From contig NC_044006.1 of NCBI RefSeq assembly GCF_900496995.4, positions 33,045,120-33,109,119 of the forward strand: a stretch of DNA of 64,000 nucleotides. The letters are read 5' to 3'. The position numbers and the translations under genes are program-made. Source of the stretch: Aquila chrysaetos chrysaetos (Eukaryota; Chordata; Aves; Accipitriformes; Accipitridae). How positions within the stretch are numbered: position 1 is the stretch's first letter; each line of letters starts with the position of its first letter. This document shows positions 47,311-59,300 of the stretch, one piece after another. The notes under the pieces were generated by a model. It was not told the DNA's origin and did no database searches. It worked only from the letters and a program-made list of their open reading frames with translations.

Positions 47311-50300
47311 TAAATAACTTTCATTGAAGTCATTGAAGCCATTGTGTTCTTTTTTTGTTTATAGTTAAATCTAAGGATGTGGTATAAAATGTCTTAAAAC
47401 ATGCTTTTATATTTTATGCCTCAGTGAATAATATTGCTGGTAGATATTTAAACTTCCTTAAAACATTGTTTCTGGAAGGAAGTGGGCAAGTCTGCAGTGT
47501 TTGTTCCTAGGAGTAAAACTAGCTTATCTGACTTGGGCAGTTTCTGCGGTAATGTGTTTTAAAAGCACACTAGTTACACTAAGGATCCTGCTGATGACTC
47601 CAGTATATTGTCTAAGAAGTAGTTGAGGGAGGATAGGACTTAAGCTTTCAATACACAAATGTCAAGCATCACTGTACTGTTCTGTGTGAAGTCTGTGGTC
47701 GCTTTCTACTGATAGCCAAAGAATAGGAAGTGTAAAAAGTATATACTGATCAAATGATTGCCAAGAGACTTCTTTAATGAGTTCAGGTTTTCTAGGATTT
47801 TTTAATCAACAAGTCTTATGTTAATTTCTCTGATTATTTGGAAAACTTCTGAAACACTGAAGAGGAGAGGGTAAACCCTCTTTGTTTTGAATATGTTGGT
47901 ACTCTTCTCCAATTTCTGCATTCTGTCGTGGTTCTAGTGAATTACATCTGTATTTTCAAAATGCCTAAATTTACTTAACATACGTTCTGTTGCGTGTTGA
48001 ACTCCCTGAAGTTAAGCATACTTGTTAAAATTGACTCAAGAATATTGAATTGTGGGCTGACAAGTTTCAGTAGAGAATCTTAACTATGGATGAATTGTTC
48101 AAACTGGAGTCCTTAAAATTTTGCTTATGGCAGTGATTCAGTAAAGGTGGCATGTGGGGAAATGCATGACCTGCTGATGAACAACTGTATAGAATAAATT
48201 ATGTCTTGAAGGAAAAAAATTAAGCTTCCAATCACGGGTGCATGGCATGCATCAGTATCAGAAGAGTTATCCGGATTCTGTATGTAAACTTCTTGAAACA
48301 GAATTTGAAATGTGCTTGAGAGAATGCAGTGGTATGAGAGAATGCAGAATACAACTGCAGTGGTATGTGTTGGTGGGGTGAAACTTTGGATTTTAGGGCA
48401 ACATCTTAAACTAGTTGGTACTGTCCAGGTGTTTGAGAGAAAACTTTAGTTCCTGCAGTCTTTCAGTTCATTTGAGCATCTGTCAAAGCACAGCACCCTT
48501 TCCGAAGCTGGAAAACTAGACATGTAATATATTAAGACCAGTTGCACTAGGTGCCCTTTTGTGGAGGCTGGGACAGGGGAAAACCTTCTAATGACTCATT
48601 ATAATTTCACTTCTTAAAACAGTTGGCAGAATGTCACTTCTGTATATTTAAAGCTTCTAAATGGATTTCTTCCCTAAACCCTGATAGCTCTTTGGTTTTG
48701 TTTTTTGTTTTTTTTTTTTATTATTATTATTTACAAATTATTATTTACAAAAATGCTGTCTCCCTGCTGTGCCTTTTGATTCTACAGGACTGAAGTAGCC
48801 TGCTTCCCTCCTTAAAGTTCAAATTCTCTTAATGCTGCTGTCACTATCTCTACAGCCTGCTCACACTGTTTTGGGGGGGGCAGGAGACTTTTAAGGTGTC
48901 TTTACCACATAAGGAAAACATCTGAGAATGTGCTTCTGTGTAACCTGATGGCTTTGGCTTCTTGCTTCCCTCTGATGAGACCAAAACTACTGGGCTGGTT
49001 GCTTTGTCCTCTTGAGTTACAATCCCCCTGACTACTGCTTTGATGAGAGTAGACCATTAAGGTGGGATTTACCAGTACTATCCCTGTTCTCCTTCCTTCA
49101 CCATCAAGTCAGGCACCAAAACCAAGAAAGAAATAAATTGGGTAAAACAGTGAAGCTAATTTGGCAATGATACTTCTGCATAATCCTTTATTGTGCTTTC
49201 GTGCCCTGAACTGTAGATGGGTTAGGTTTGTGATGACCCCAATTTTGAAAAGAATAATAGCATGAATAACTTTAATTTTGCTTCTAATCACTCTTGTGTG
49301 CCTTTAATTCTTTAGTATATAATTCATTTGGTACAAAGTGTCAGTCTAGCACACAAGAAAGCAAAGAAGTAATACAATGATTTTTCATAAAGAACAATTA
49401 ATACTTTTTAAATGCTTTGCAGTATGAATAGTGCAAACCCACTACAAAATAAATAAACCAAATAAGCTCCTTTAGACTTTCAGGGCTAGTTCTGTGTAGA
49501 CAAGGAGCCGATTAACTTCAAACTAAACTGTTTGGGGGGAATTTTACAAATCTTCTCTTCTTCCTCCTCTCTACCATGTTCCTCTATCAGTTCTTTGAGT
49601 ATACTGGTTGTAATAAAGCTGTTCTGCAGATTTTAAGCTTGAAAATCTTGACTAAATGGCCACTTTATTTCCAGACACTTCATATTTTTTGGCTGAAAAT
49701 GGCAGTCTCTGAAATGTGCATGTGACTTTTAGGTTATAGGGACTGGCTACCATACTATACTAACCTTAAATTTCTAGTGATGCAGCTGAAATCCAAGTAC
49801 CAGCCTGCTGGGCTGCAGTCTCTTGGGGAGCAAATTTAATTTGCAGGACTGTTGCCTATCGAATACCTCATGGCTGTATGCTTCTCTGTGCCATGCAGAC
49901 ACATGCAGAAAACCACTGACAGAGTTGGCCTAACCCTGCATTTGGGAAATATGAAGAGTTGAGCGGTTTTTTTTTTTCTCTTGTGCCATAAGGGATACTC
50001 AGAAATAGCTCTTTAAAATGCTAGTTCTTCAGCTGTTTAAAAATCACACATTCTAGCATGTTAGTATGGTGATGGGGGGGTTGTGAAGTTCAGTTGCAAT
50101 ACTGAGCCCAAAAATAGAGCCTCAAGAGCTGAAGAAGCTTCAGCAGATGCAACATGTTCAAGTCTTTTCTGAGCTCTTTGTCACAGTACTTGGAATATTC
50201 CATTTGCTAGCTAGTCATCCTGTATTTACTTCATGTAATACATAGGGCTAGAGTCGTGAACAAAAGCTGTTGAGATCCCTGTGTGGGAACACCAGAACTG

Positions 50301-52950
50301 AGACCAGGGAGAAAGCCATGCCTCCAACTGGCTGACTTCAGTGGAGCTCCCCAAATTGTGCCGTAGCAATAAACCACACCACCCTTCAAATGAAAACAAG
50401 TCTGGCTCCTTCAGTGGTTTGGACTTTTAAGTTGCTTTCCCATTCCTCTACTTCCTTCTCCCTCACCTTCTGAGAATAAAAACAAAAAAAAAACACAACT
50501 GCATTTATGAACATGGGAAAAGGAGAATATTAATTCCTGAGGTCAGTGGAGCCCTGTTGCCAATTCTGAGTGTGAGGGACTTGGGCTTTAGCATTGTACT
50601 GTAACACAACACAAAGCTAGTGCCAAAGAGCCACCGGGGCATCACTTTATGAAAACAGTGGTGCAGCTCTGGCCTGTATCCACCTTATTCCAGCGGTTTG
50701 CATTTATTCACCTGCTTCAAGGAGCTCCAGTCACATTTTTTTGTAAATTATTTCAACACCAGTGGCAAGGAGCGGTAACTGTCATACAGCTATACTGTGT
50801 ACAGTGTATGTTATCTTCCCCTAATGAGGTGGCTTTCTCAACTTAATTGGTATTACTTTTTGGTCACTATGGTGGGTGTCTTTGGAGATGTAATGAGGGA
50901 GAAAACTAGGTCACTCATCACTAATGTGCTTCCATGGATCTCTCCCACTCTGCCTGCCTGACTGGAGATGTTACCGTAGTTCAGGATCTAACTCCAGGGC
51001 TGCTTCTCTGCCATCATGTCCTGCCTTTAGCTCTGGTCCTGCCATTCCAGCAGAGGCTGTGGAGGGTTAGGAAAGACTTCTCTTTTTGGAAAACTCTGTC
51101 AGGTGTAGCACATAAACAGAAGGAAATGAACAGATGTACATCTGGAATGAGATTTCCATTACATTACAGCCAGCTAATTACAGTTATTTGCATTAAACAG
51201 GCTTGTTATTTATCGTAACTGTTGTTTTGATTTGCATTCCCTCTTTAAAGGAGAGATACTGTACTTGAAAGACAGTGCTGATGAAAAGGGTGAAGAACAC
51301 CTGCTGTTTGTGTGAATAGCAGCATTTGTACGTTTTAACATAATGCTTGAAGTATTTTTAAGCTATCAGGTCCTATGCTGTTGTCCAGTTTTCATTCCTT
51401 CTCTGTCACATGATCTTACAGTTCCTGTAGCTTTGCTGTTGTTTTGCTTTTCCTGCACCTCCTTATAAATAAATAAATAAAGTGGCCTAAATAAGTTAGG
51501 CTTTAAATGGCAAGCTAGCCTTTATAATTCATGCATCATTGACATGTATTTCCTGGAGAAGGCCTGAACAGGAAAAACTCGTAAAGACAGCAGTAGCTAG
51601 AAAAAGGTTGCTGTATATTTTATCTTTTGTAGGCTTGTCTTGTGTTTCTGTGACTCCTTGAAAAACAGTCTCTCCTCAAGACAGTTGTCGTCAATACTAA
51701 CATCTGTGTTCATAATCTAGCAATGCTGCATCAAGACACTGGTAAAGATTCAAAAGGGAACAACTACAAAATAGCCTTAGATGCTACCGAACACCTGAAA
51801 AGAACAGACAATTGCTTCTACCTCTGTTAAGTCCTGTCTCCCTCAGACCACAGCACAGCCTAGTCACACACTTTGTGGCTTTCAAATTATTCAGCCAGTT
51901 TTGAGATATTATCAAGGAAGAAAACAAAACAAAAAGGGAATTTCCTTCAGAAGAGAGATGCCAGCCTCTGTAATGTGATCTTATTTATAATGTACATATT
52001 TTAAAAAAAGGTAATGAAGGCACTGGGGACTCCTAAGTGGTAACAGTAAATGTTACTGACTACACCTACCTGCTCAGTCCTGCAGTCTGGGATTGTGCCA
52101 GAGCTACATTAGACTCATCCCAACGCCAGGCAGAAGCTAGGGCACACCCATGGCAATACCTTACTTATTTTAGTGGAAACTCCCATACCTTGGGAATTGC
52201 GGGACTTGCCCTGCTCATTTGCCTCTCAAGCCAATTCCTGCAGCTGAACATAATTTATGGCACGGACAAGTCTGTATCATCCTGCCTGGTGACCCTACAT
52301 GTTCCCCTGGCTTGTGTTGTCTTACTGGGAGGTCAGGTGTATGGCCTGCTGGTACGCATTCAGCACAGAGTGTGGCCCAACTGCTTTTATCTGGCCCATA
52401 CTACTCCACCTGTCCAGTTAACAGTGGCCCTTGGTGGAGTTAAAAATAGCACCTGCCTCATGGGTCACTGTAGCACACATCCTTCCACTTCCCTGTGAGG
52501 TTCTGAAGAGAGGCAGTGTCTGAACAGCCTGCTCTGTTCCGTAGGCACGTATGAAGCAAATTGTCAACTTTTCTATCAGTAGACTGTATTTGACTGAATT
52601 CGAGTGAAGTATATCTGAACTTGACTATGAAGGACCATAATAGTTCTGTGGATAACACATTAATAATACAGAAGTGAATGTAACACACCTTTGCTTACAT
52701 ACAATGGGCTTGATCTACTCTTACATAGGCACCAAAAGCTGTTTAAAAGTCGATCTGGGCAAAGGTGTGGAAGTGTATTAGTAGAGATTCCCCAGGGACA
52801 CTCATTGGTTTTCTCTCATTGACAACAAGGAATATAAGCTGGGAAAGCTTTGGCTTAAAAAATCCTTCTGATGTCGTAATCTCGTGGGACAACAGGCAAG
52901 TAAATAATCGTGTAAACTCTTCCCAATAAGCACCCGTTACCAAACTGAGA
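47311..52950. other. DYNC1LI1-CMTM6 intergenic region
   Basis: Non-coding AT-rich DNA separates the two genes by about 5.6 kb. Further AATAAA hexamers occur at 49612-49617 and in an (AAAT)n tract near 51466-51481. An open frame of 153 codons at 52037-52498 is listed separately. No exon of either neighbour was recognised here. Confidence 0.6.
52037..52498 (+). other. Unidentified 153-codon open frame (probably not a gene)
   Basis: This is the longest + strand open frame in the intergenic gap. It has no similarity I can recognise, no good Kozak context evidence and no splice structure. The centre is hydrophobic (about residues 53-75 and 88-106), which gives an apparent two-helix look, but such frames also arise in moderately GC-rich non-coding DNA. 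It could be part of an old mobile element or upstream regulatory DNA of CMTM6. Confidence 0.2.
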
Positions 52951-53203
52951 ACAGCCCCAAGCCTGAGGCGACCCCTGCGCGACTGCCCCGCGGCCCCCCA
53001 GCCCCCGCGGCCCGCCGTCCCCCTCCCGCCTCCCTCGGCAGCCCCGGCCGCCGGCGGGGGGCGATGGCGCTCGCCGCAGGAAGCGCCTTTGTCCCGCCGG
53101 GGCCTAGGCGGGCCTCCGCCGCCGCCTTCCCCTTCTCCTTCCCCGCCCCCGCCGCCCTTTTGCTTTCGCTTTCCCCCAGCTGGCGGCCGGCGGCGGCGCG
53201 GCC

Positions 53204-53320
53204 ATGGACAACGTCTACAACGAGACCACCGAGCCGCAGGCCAAGCCGTCCCGCCGCCCCTTCGGCTGCACCCTGCGGCACCTGCGCGGATGGCGGCTGC
53301 CGATCAAAGCCCTCCAAGCG
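53204..53320 (+). CDS. CMTM6: CMTM6 exon 1 (residues 1-39)
   Basis: It encodes the cytosolic N-terminus, beginning [11 protein letters not shown], and the lead-in to the first membrane helix (RLPIKALQA). It lies inside the CpG island. The donor is AAGCG|GTGAGT on a codon boundary. Confidence 0.95.
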
Positions 53321-56300
53321 GTGAGTCCCCTCCTCGCCTCCCCTCAGCCCCGCCGGGAAGCGGCGGGCGCGGCCGGCGGCGAGCCAAGGCGGGGGAGCGG
53401 GGCCAGGGCGGCCGTTGCCGCCCGCCGGCGGGCGGTTGCTGACTGACTGACTGACCGACTGACCGCCCGCCCGCCCGCGCACCTCCGCGGGCAGCGGCCG
53501 TTCTCCCTCCCCCACCCGCCGTGGCCGGGGACGTGCCGGGCCTTGCGCGGAGCGAGCAGCCCCTGGCAGAACGGCTGCCCGGCGGAGCGGGGAGAGGCCG
53601 AAAGTCTCACCGAGGTGGCCGCGCCCGGGTGCGCGGGGCTGGGACCGGCCGGGCGGGCGGCGGAGTGGGGGCGAGCAGCTGCTACCGCGCCGCCGGCTGT
53701 CGCCCGCGTCCTTTACAGGTGTCCCTACTTGCCGAAGGTGCAACTTTGGTACAGAAATGGGCGTGTTACCATGACCTCCGGCTTTGGGGCGATCCTAAAA
53801 ACCCGCCTCTTAAAAAACTAAACTCTTCAGTGGCAAAGCGCAGGCTGGGGGAGACGGCCGTACGCAGGCTTCAGGGGAGTCGTTTCTGTCGGTCAGGAAG
53901 GGGCTCGCTCCACCCGAAAGCCTGACTTCAGAGGTACCGCAGGCAGAGCCGGCCTCTGCTCTTCGTCACTAAAGCTGCGCAGACTTGTAACGCAGCTGGA
54001 AAGCTGGCATGGTGTCTTATAATACCATCGTCTGTACAGGTTCAGGTTATTTTATGGTGGGGAAATGACAGCCGTGTTCCTTTTTCATGTTCCAGCTCCG
54101 GGAGCAGGTGCTGACATCTGATGGTTGCGTGCGTCATGCGACCAAGGTTCGGTGCTGCAGCCTGTGTGGTTCACCTGCCTGCTGTCATTAAGGTTAAAAA
54201 TCAGAGGGAAGCCTCACAGGAAACTTAGTATTTTCTTCTGAGGGCCACGTTGGATGAAAACAGGAGGTAGAAGCCTTTGGTTGAACCTCAGGGTAGGACA
54301 GTAGAACTGGGAAGGGCTTGCTGGGTCATCAGATCTGACCTCCCTCTTCTGCCGCCCCTGCAGCCCGTTTGTAAGTTTATGACGCTGCACTGCCTGTGCT
54401 AAAGCTCATTTCTTCCATGATTCATGGTGGAAAATTGCACTAGAAATGTGCAGTGTTGATGGTGGCCTATTGTATGAGAGACATCGCAGTCCATCACTTC
54501 GTGTCGGGCAGTCCTGTGCCCACCAGGAAATAGAAGGCTTATATTCTGCTTGCGTTTTGCTATGTGTAACGATATTCCCGAACGCATTCAGCAGTTGAGT
54601 GCGTGATTCAGACTCCCATTTGTTCTACGCTCCGCGATGGGCTCTTCCAAAATGTGCCAGTGTGACTGCTGATGAGGATGGGAGGAGCATCATTCTTAAG
54701 TACTGGCAGAGAGGCAGTGAAACTGACAGTGGGAAAGGGCGGCTGACTGTAAATGTGTGTCAGGGTACGTTTTCCAGCCAACAAAGTGGCTTTTTAGTCA
54801 GATGTCTCATGCTCATGGGAATTGTAGGTGATTTCCAACCCTTTCTCATTATTTCATCATCGCAGAAAAGAGAACATTTGGTTTTTAACCTTTGTTTCGC
54901 ACACAGTAAAAACCTTCAACCAGAAACATTCTAAGATTCTTGAGTGGTGGTAAAGGTAACAGTAGCGCTGCCAAAAATAATGTTTTCTAAGACTGTTTAA
55001 AAATAAATCACACCCAGAAGGCTTTAAATAAGTAAGTATAGTAGGACATAAACTTTACTTCATCTACTGGAAATTAATAAAGTAAGATCTGCTGGCTGTT
55101 GCTCCCAGACAAGCAGATCATTTATAGAAGGAGGTTCACCAACTAAAATAAACCATTACATAGGCAAATTTAGTGGTGTACCAAAGTCTTAAACTGTTTA
55201 CCTGAACAGAGGCATTATTTAAAAAGCTTTCTAGGTAGCAAAAAGGAAAATTATGATTATCCTAAACAGGATGGGTAGCTGCTTGATATGCTTCTAAAGA
55301 ATTAGCAGTTTATGGCCTGTACCTGTCCTTCAATGACAGGAAAAAGAAAATGGAGTTATAGTCGTTCACCTTCCTAATTTCCAACATTTTTTCCTTCCCC
55401 TTTTGTATCCCTTTATCAAAACACACAGATCTTGGAGTTCTTTGTCAAAACACTTTAAACAAGCCCCAGAAGTTCCTCAAGGTGGAAGCCTCAGTATCAG
55501 CAGGAAGAAAAATGTTCCTGTTTTGGGAAAGTGTTGATTTTTGGAAGTGCCAGTGATGGTGATGGTCATTATCATCTATCAGCCTTGTGTTACAGTAGTG
55601 GTTGTTATTGGAATTATGCACTGATAAGCACTGGTGTGGACTGCTAAACAGGGTCTTGCACTCAGAAAACCAGCTGTCTTCATTATAGAAGTGATCAAGT
55701 GTTTCACAAAATACTGTGAACTGACCTGCAGAAAACTGGTTTCTAGACCTTAGAAATGCTTTTCTTCTGATTAATAATGCCTTACATTGTAATATTAGTC
55801 TGTTTTTTAAAGCTTTTTGGGAAAATGAAATAAGGAAAATGTAACTGCCAAAAGGATGCTGGGAGGCATGCTTACTGCGTGGGTTTCTAGACTGTTGGTT
55901 TTTTTTTATATAGGTGGAATGTTTTTGTTAGTCTATGACTGGTTCAGATTCTGCACAAAGGTAAATGGCACAGCACATATTGTGCCAAGACTGAGGTAGA
56001 AATGAATTCTTATCTAAAACAGAAATACCTGTCATCAACTATTGTTTCACTCCTACAATTCTCCTTTCCAGTTAGGGCATTTTGGTTATTCAGTCTTAAA
56101 CATCTGCTCTTTTTCTGAGCTGTTCACTTCCTATATTAGCCCTGATTGAGGAGACCTACAGAATTAATATGTGCACCCATCTCAATTAGAAGATTTTGTA
56201 CTAGAAACTGCTGAGCATTTTCAAAGGCCTGTTGGAAAGTTCATTGATCTGCTTTTTTTTCGTAGCATTCTTTTGTAGCCTTTCAGTTATTAAATCTACT

Positions 56301-59300
56301 TTAGAAACTTGACACTTGTGTAGAAACTTCCAACAGTAATGTCGGTAGTAATGAATAAGTTCTTGCTGATAAGGCACAGATAAAGATGTTTAATTTCAGG
56401 TGTACATATGGACAGTTAGGACTAATAATTTAAAAAAAGACGTTAAAAACTGCGTCTCCAACGATGCTTTTCCCTTTACAGCAAGCAGTGCATGCATATG
56501 GCGACGTGTGGATTTTCCTGCAGGAACCAGCAAGCCTGGTGCCAGCCTGTCTGTGTCCCTGTGCGCCCCTCTGCAGCCCTTGCTTGCTCCGATCTGTGCC
56601 CTGACCTACCTGCCGGGTAATCTCTGCCTGCCCACTAACACTGGCACTGCACCTGCAGCAGTGCAGGGCTCTGGGCAAGAGGGAGGGAAGGTGCCGGCTG
56701 CCTGCTTTTGTCTTCAGGTGTTACCCTGGGCTTCAGGGTGAAAGAAGCTCTGCCCAGAAGATTTAGCTGTCCAGAAAATGAGGAACTACTGAGCTGCCCC
56801 TCTTCACTTGTTATTGACAGCTCAGACAAAAGCAGTAGTGATATTCTGGGCATCAGCTGCTAGGGATTCTCCATGGGATCGGTGTGGAGAAGGCAGATAT
56901 AAAAACAAAACAGAAGGAGCGTTGGCTGCTTCATATAAGCCTGTAGAGGTCTGCGCTCATCCCAGGACTAATGCTGACAGATGAAGTTGGATCTCCAGCA
57001 GAACGGTTCTTGGGAAACTGAATGAAATGTGGAATCTCCTGGCTTGTTTTAAGTGGCTCATGTATTTATGCTGTATCTAATAGCGGGATGTTACTAAAAT
57101 GCAGATGAATAATAGAGACAATAATCTTCTGGCTAATACTAGTAAAAACTTCTTGCTATGTTATATAGCTGTAACTATATAAACTGAAATTAGGAGCTAC
57201 TTTTTTAGTGGTATTTAAAAGTGGTTTTGTTTTTTTTTGTAGTAGGACAACAGAGTAATCCCTTTCGTTTCTCAGAGTGATATCAAGAAGCAAGTTAAGA
57301 AATCCAAGCAGAACTCTCTGGCAGCTTATAAATGTGCTGTTGATACACTACTTTAATCAAAGTTCTTCAAGCCAAAGCTTTTTTAATGATGTACTCTATT
57401 TTGTTATTCAGCTTATTAATAAAAAATTGAATATTAACTTCGACAAGTCCCACATAGGACTCCACTTGGTAAATCTCACTTATTTGACACTGAACACTTT
57501 ATAGCTAAGCTACTCTTTGAGTGGGATTTTTTTTCTACTTGTTTGGACACTCAGCGGAGAGTTTTTTTTCAGTTATTTAGATCATATTATGGTTATCTGG
57601 GCTTATAAATTCTTTTAAGGACAGGTTTACTTCCTTTCTGTTCTGTTTCATCCCAGGTGAAAGTGATGGCATTCAGTTTTCAGTGCTGATAAAAAAAGCT
57701 AGAACTATGCATGAAAATGTATCTCACGCTTTAGCTGATGTTGTGAAAAAATGTGAAATTGAGAGTCATTGGACGCAGCTGTAAGCAAATTTTTTGAAAT
57801 GCAAAAAAATACTTAAAAATTGGAAATTCCGAGTTCAAAACATTCTTCGGACAGCCATTGTAGTCACTGTTTTAGGTGCAAAGGCTGCTGAGAAGTTTGC
57901 CTTGCCAGCCGCTGCGGAAGAGAAGGGAAGTATGTGGAGACGTGATAGTAATATTGCAGTTGCCCAGCTCCAGTTCTTTCCCTTTCTGAGATCCTGTTTA
58001 CTTTATATGATTGCAGTGTTTTCAAAACATGATGCTTTGAAGTACCCTTATGAGGTCTGGCTTAGCAGGGGGAATTTACAGTTCCCAGGTGCTAAATTAT
58101 TGTTCTTAGTTTTACTGTCAGAAAACTGAAACCAAAGGCTGGTGGTTATTTTCCAAGAACAGTTTTGAGTTTTAGAATTTGATTTTTTACTTTTTTAAAG
58201 AAGAACTGTCAACTTCAGTATTGCCCATATACTCTTACTAAAAATATGATCATCATCCTTCTGTCAGTCTCAATTTTATGACTGTGTCTGATTCCTACTA
58301 ATGGTTTTGTTTTAATTTGGTGAACTCCTTAGTACAAGGATCTGTAATGCTGTGTCAACTTTATGGGATGAAGGAAATTAGCAGGAAGTAGCCAAAATGA
58401 GAGAACATTTAAATAAAACAGTATTCTTTCTTGTACACTAAAATAGTAGAAAATCCAGCAGCAGGTTTATGGTGACTGTACAGGAATTAACTCACATTCT
58501 TTCCTCAAAACATAATCTGGCAACAAGGTGAACGTAAGCTTCTACATAGATTAAGCACTGTCCAACATAGTTAAACGTAGTTTAAAGTTTTGGTTCCTAC
58601 AAGTACAGCTGAGCTTCTGTCGTTACTGGGTCATAAGCACATGAGCTATTAGCTACATGCACTTTCTCTGAAGTTTTATTAAGGGAGGTAACGTCAGCTG
58701 TAAACGTTCAGGGAGGTAGCTGACTGTGTCAATGCCATCCAATTTCCCCCTCTGCCCTGAACCCAAATGCATTTAAAATTAAGTGCAGTTGTAAGTACTA
58801 AGCAATAGTATTTTTGCTCGTTCTGAGTGGGATGTGTGCTCTCCACGCTGCCTGCCCTGTCTGCTTCCAACTGGCAGTCGCACAAAACCACAAATCAGGA
58901 ATCTTGACTGCCTAATCAAGAAGCCTGTATTTGGCGGTGTGTGCTCAGCTTACCTGAGTGTAGTTTATTGACCAACTTTTAACAGCAAGTGTAAACCATG
59001 TCACTGTGATTATTTCTGCCTGTAAGAAAATAGTGCAGAATTTTACCGGGTTCTTTGTAGAGTGAGGATTTTTCTTACAGCTGTCTTTATTAACGTTCAT
59101 ATCAGAGATGTCTATTTGCTGAAGATATTAAGAGACTTGATCCAACTCAAGCATGTTTTTGTTTGCAGATTCTCTCTCTTCTGGCTGTTATTTGTGAAGA
59201 AATTGTGGAGGGTTGTATCAAGTGTGGTGGACTTTACTTCTTTGAATTCACAAGCTGCAGTGCCTTTCTTTTGAGCCTTCTGATCCTGTGTGTGTATTGC

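Larger units (their letters stand above)
52955..53920 (+). promoter_or_regulatory. CpG-island promoter of CMTM6
   Basis: GC and CpG content climb abruptly at about 52.96 kb and fall after about 53.7 kb, covering exon 1 and the first 0.5 kb of intron 1. No TATA box is evident. Transcription probably starts within about 53.05-53.19 kb, shortly upstream of the start codon. Pyrimidine-rich text with CTTTTGC/TTTCCCC lies just before the ATG. Confidence 0.85.

Noticed and set aside
52937-53743. 268-codon open frame on the minus strand over the CMTM6 CpG island
   Set aside because: It is an Arg/Ala/Gly/Pro-rich frame caused by high GC content, antisense to CMTM6 exon 1, with no recognisable domain.
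54290-54420. CR1-like phrase 'GAACTGGGAAGGGCTTGCTGG' in CMTM6 intron 1
   Set aside because: The resemblance to CR1 3' ends covers only about 60 bases and then ends; too weak to annotate as an element.
57794-58129. 111-codon + strand frame in CMTM6 intron 1
   Set aside because: It has no recognisable similarity, no splice sites in phase with CMTM6 exons, and AT-rich composition like its surroundings.
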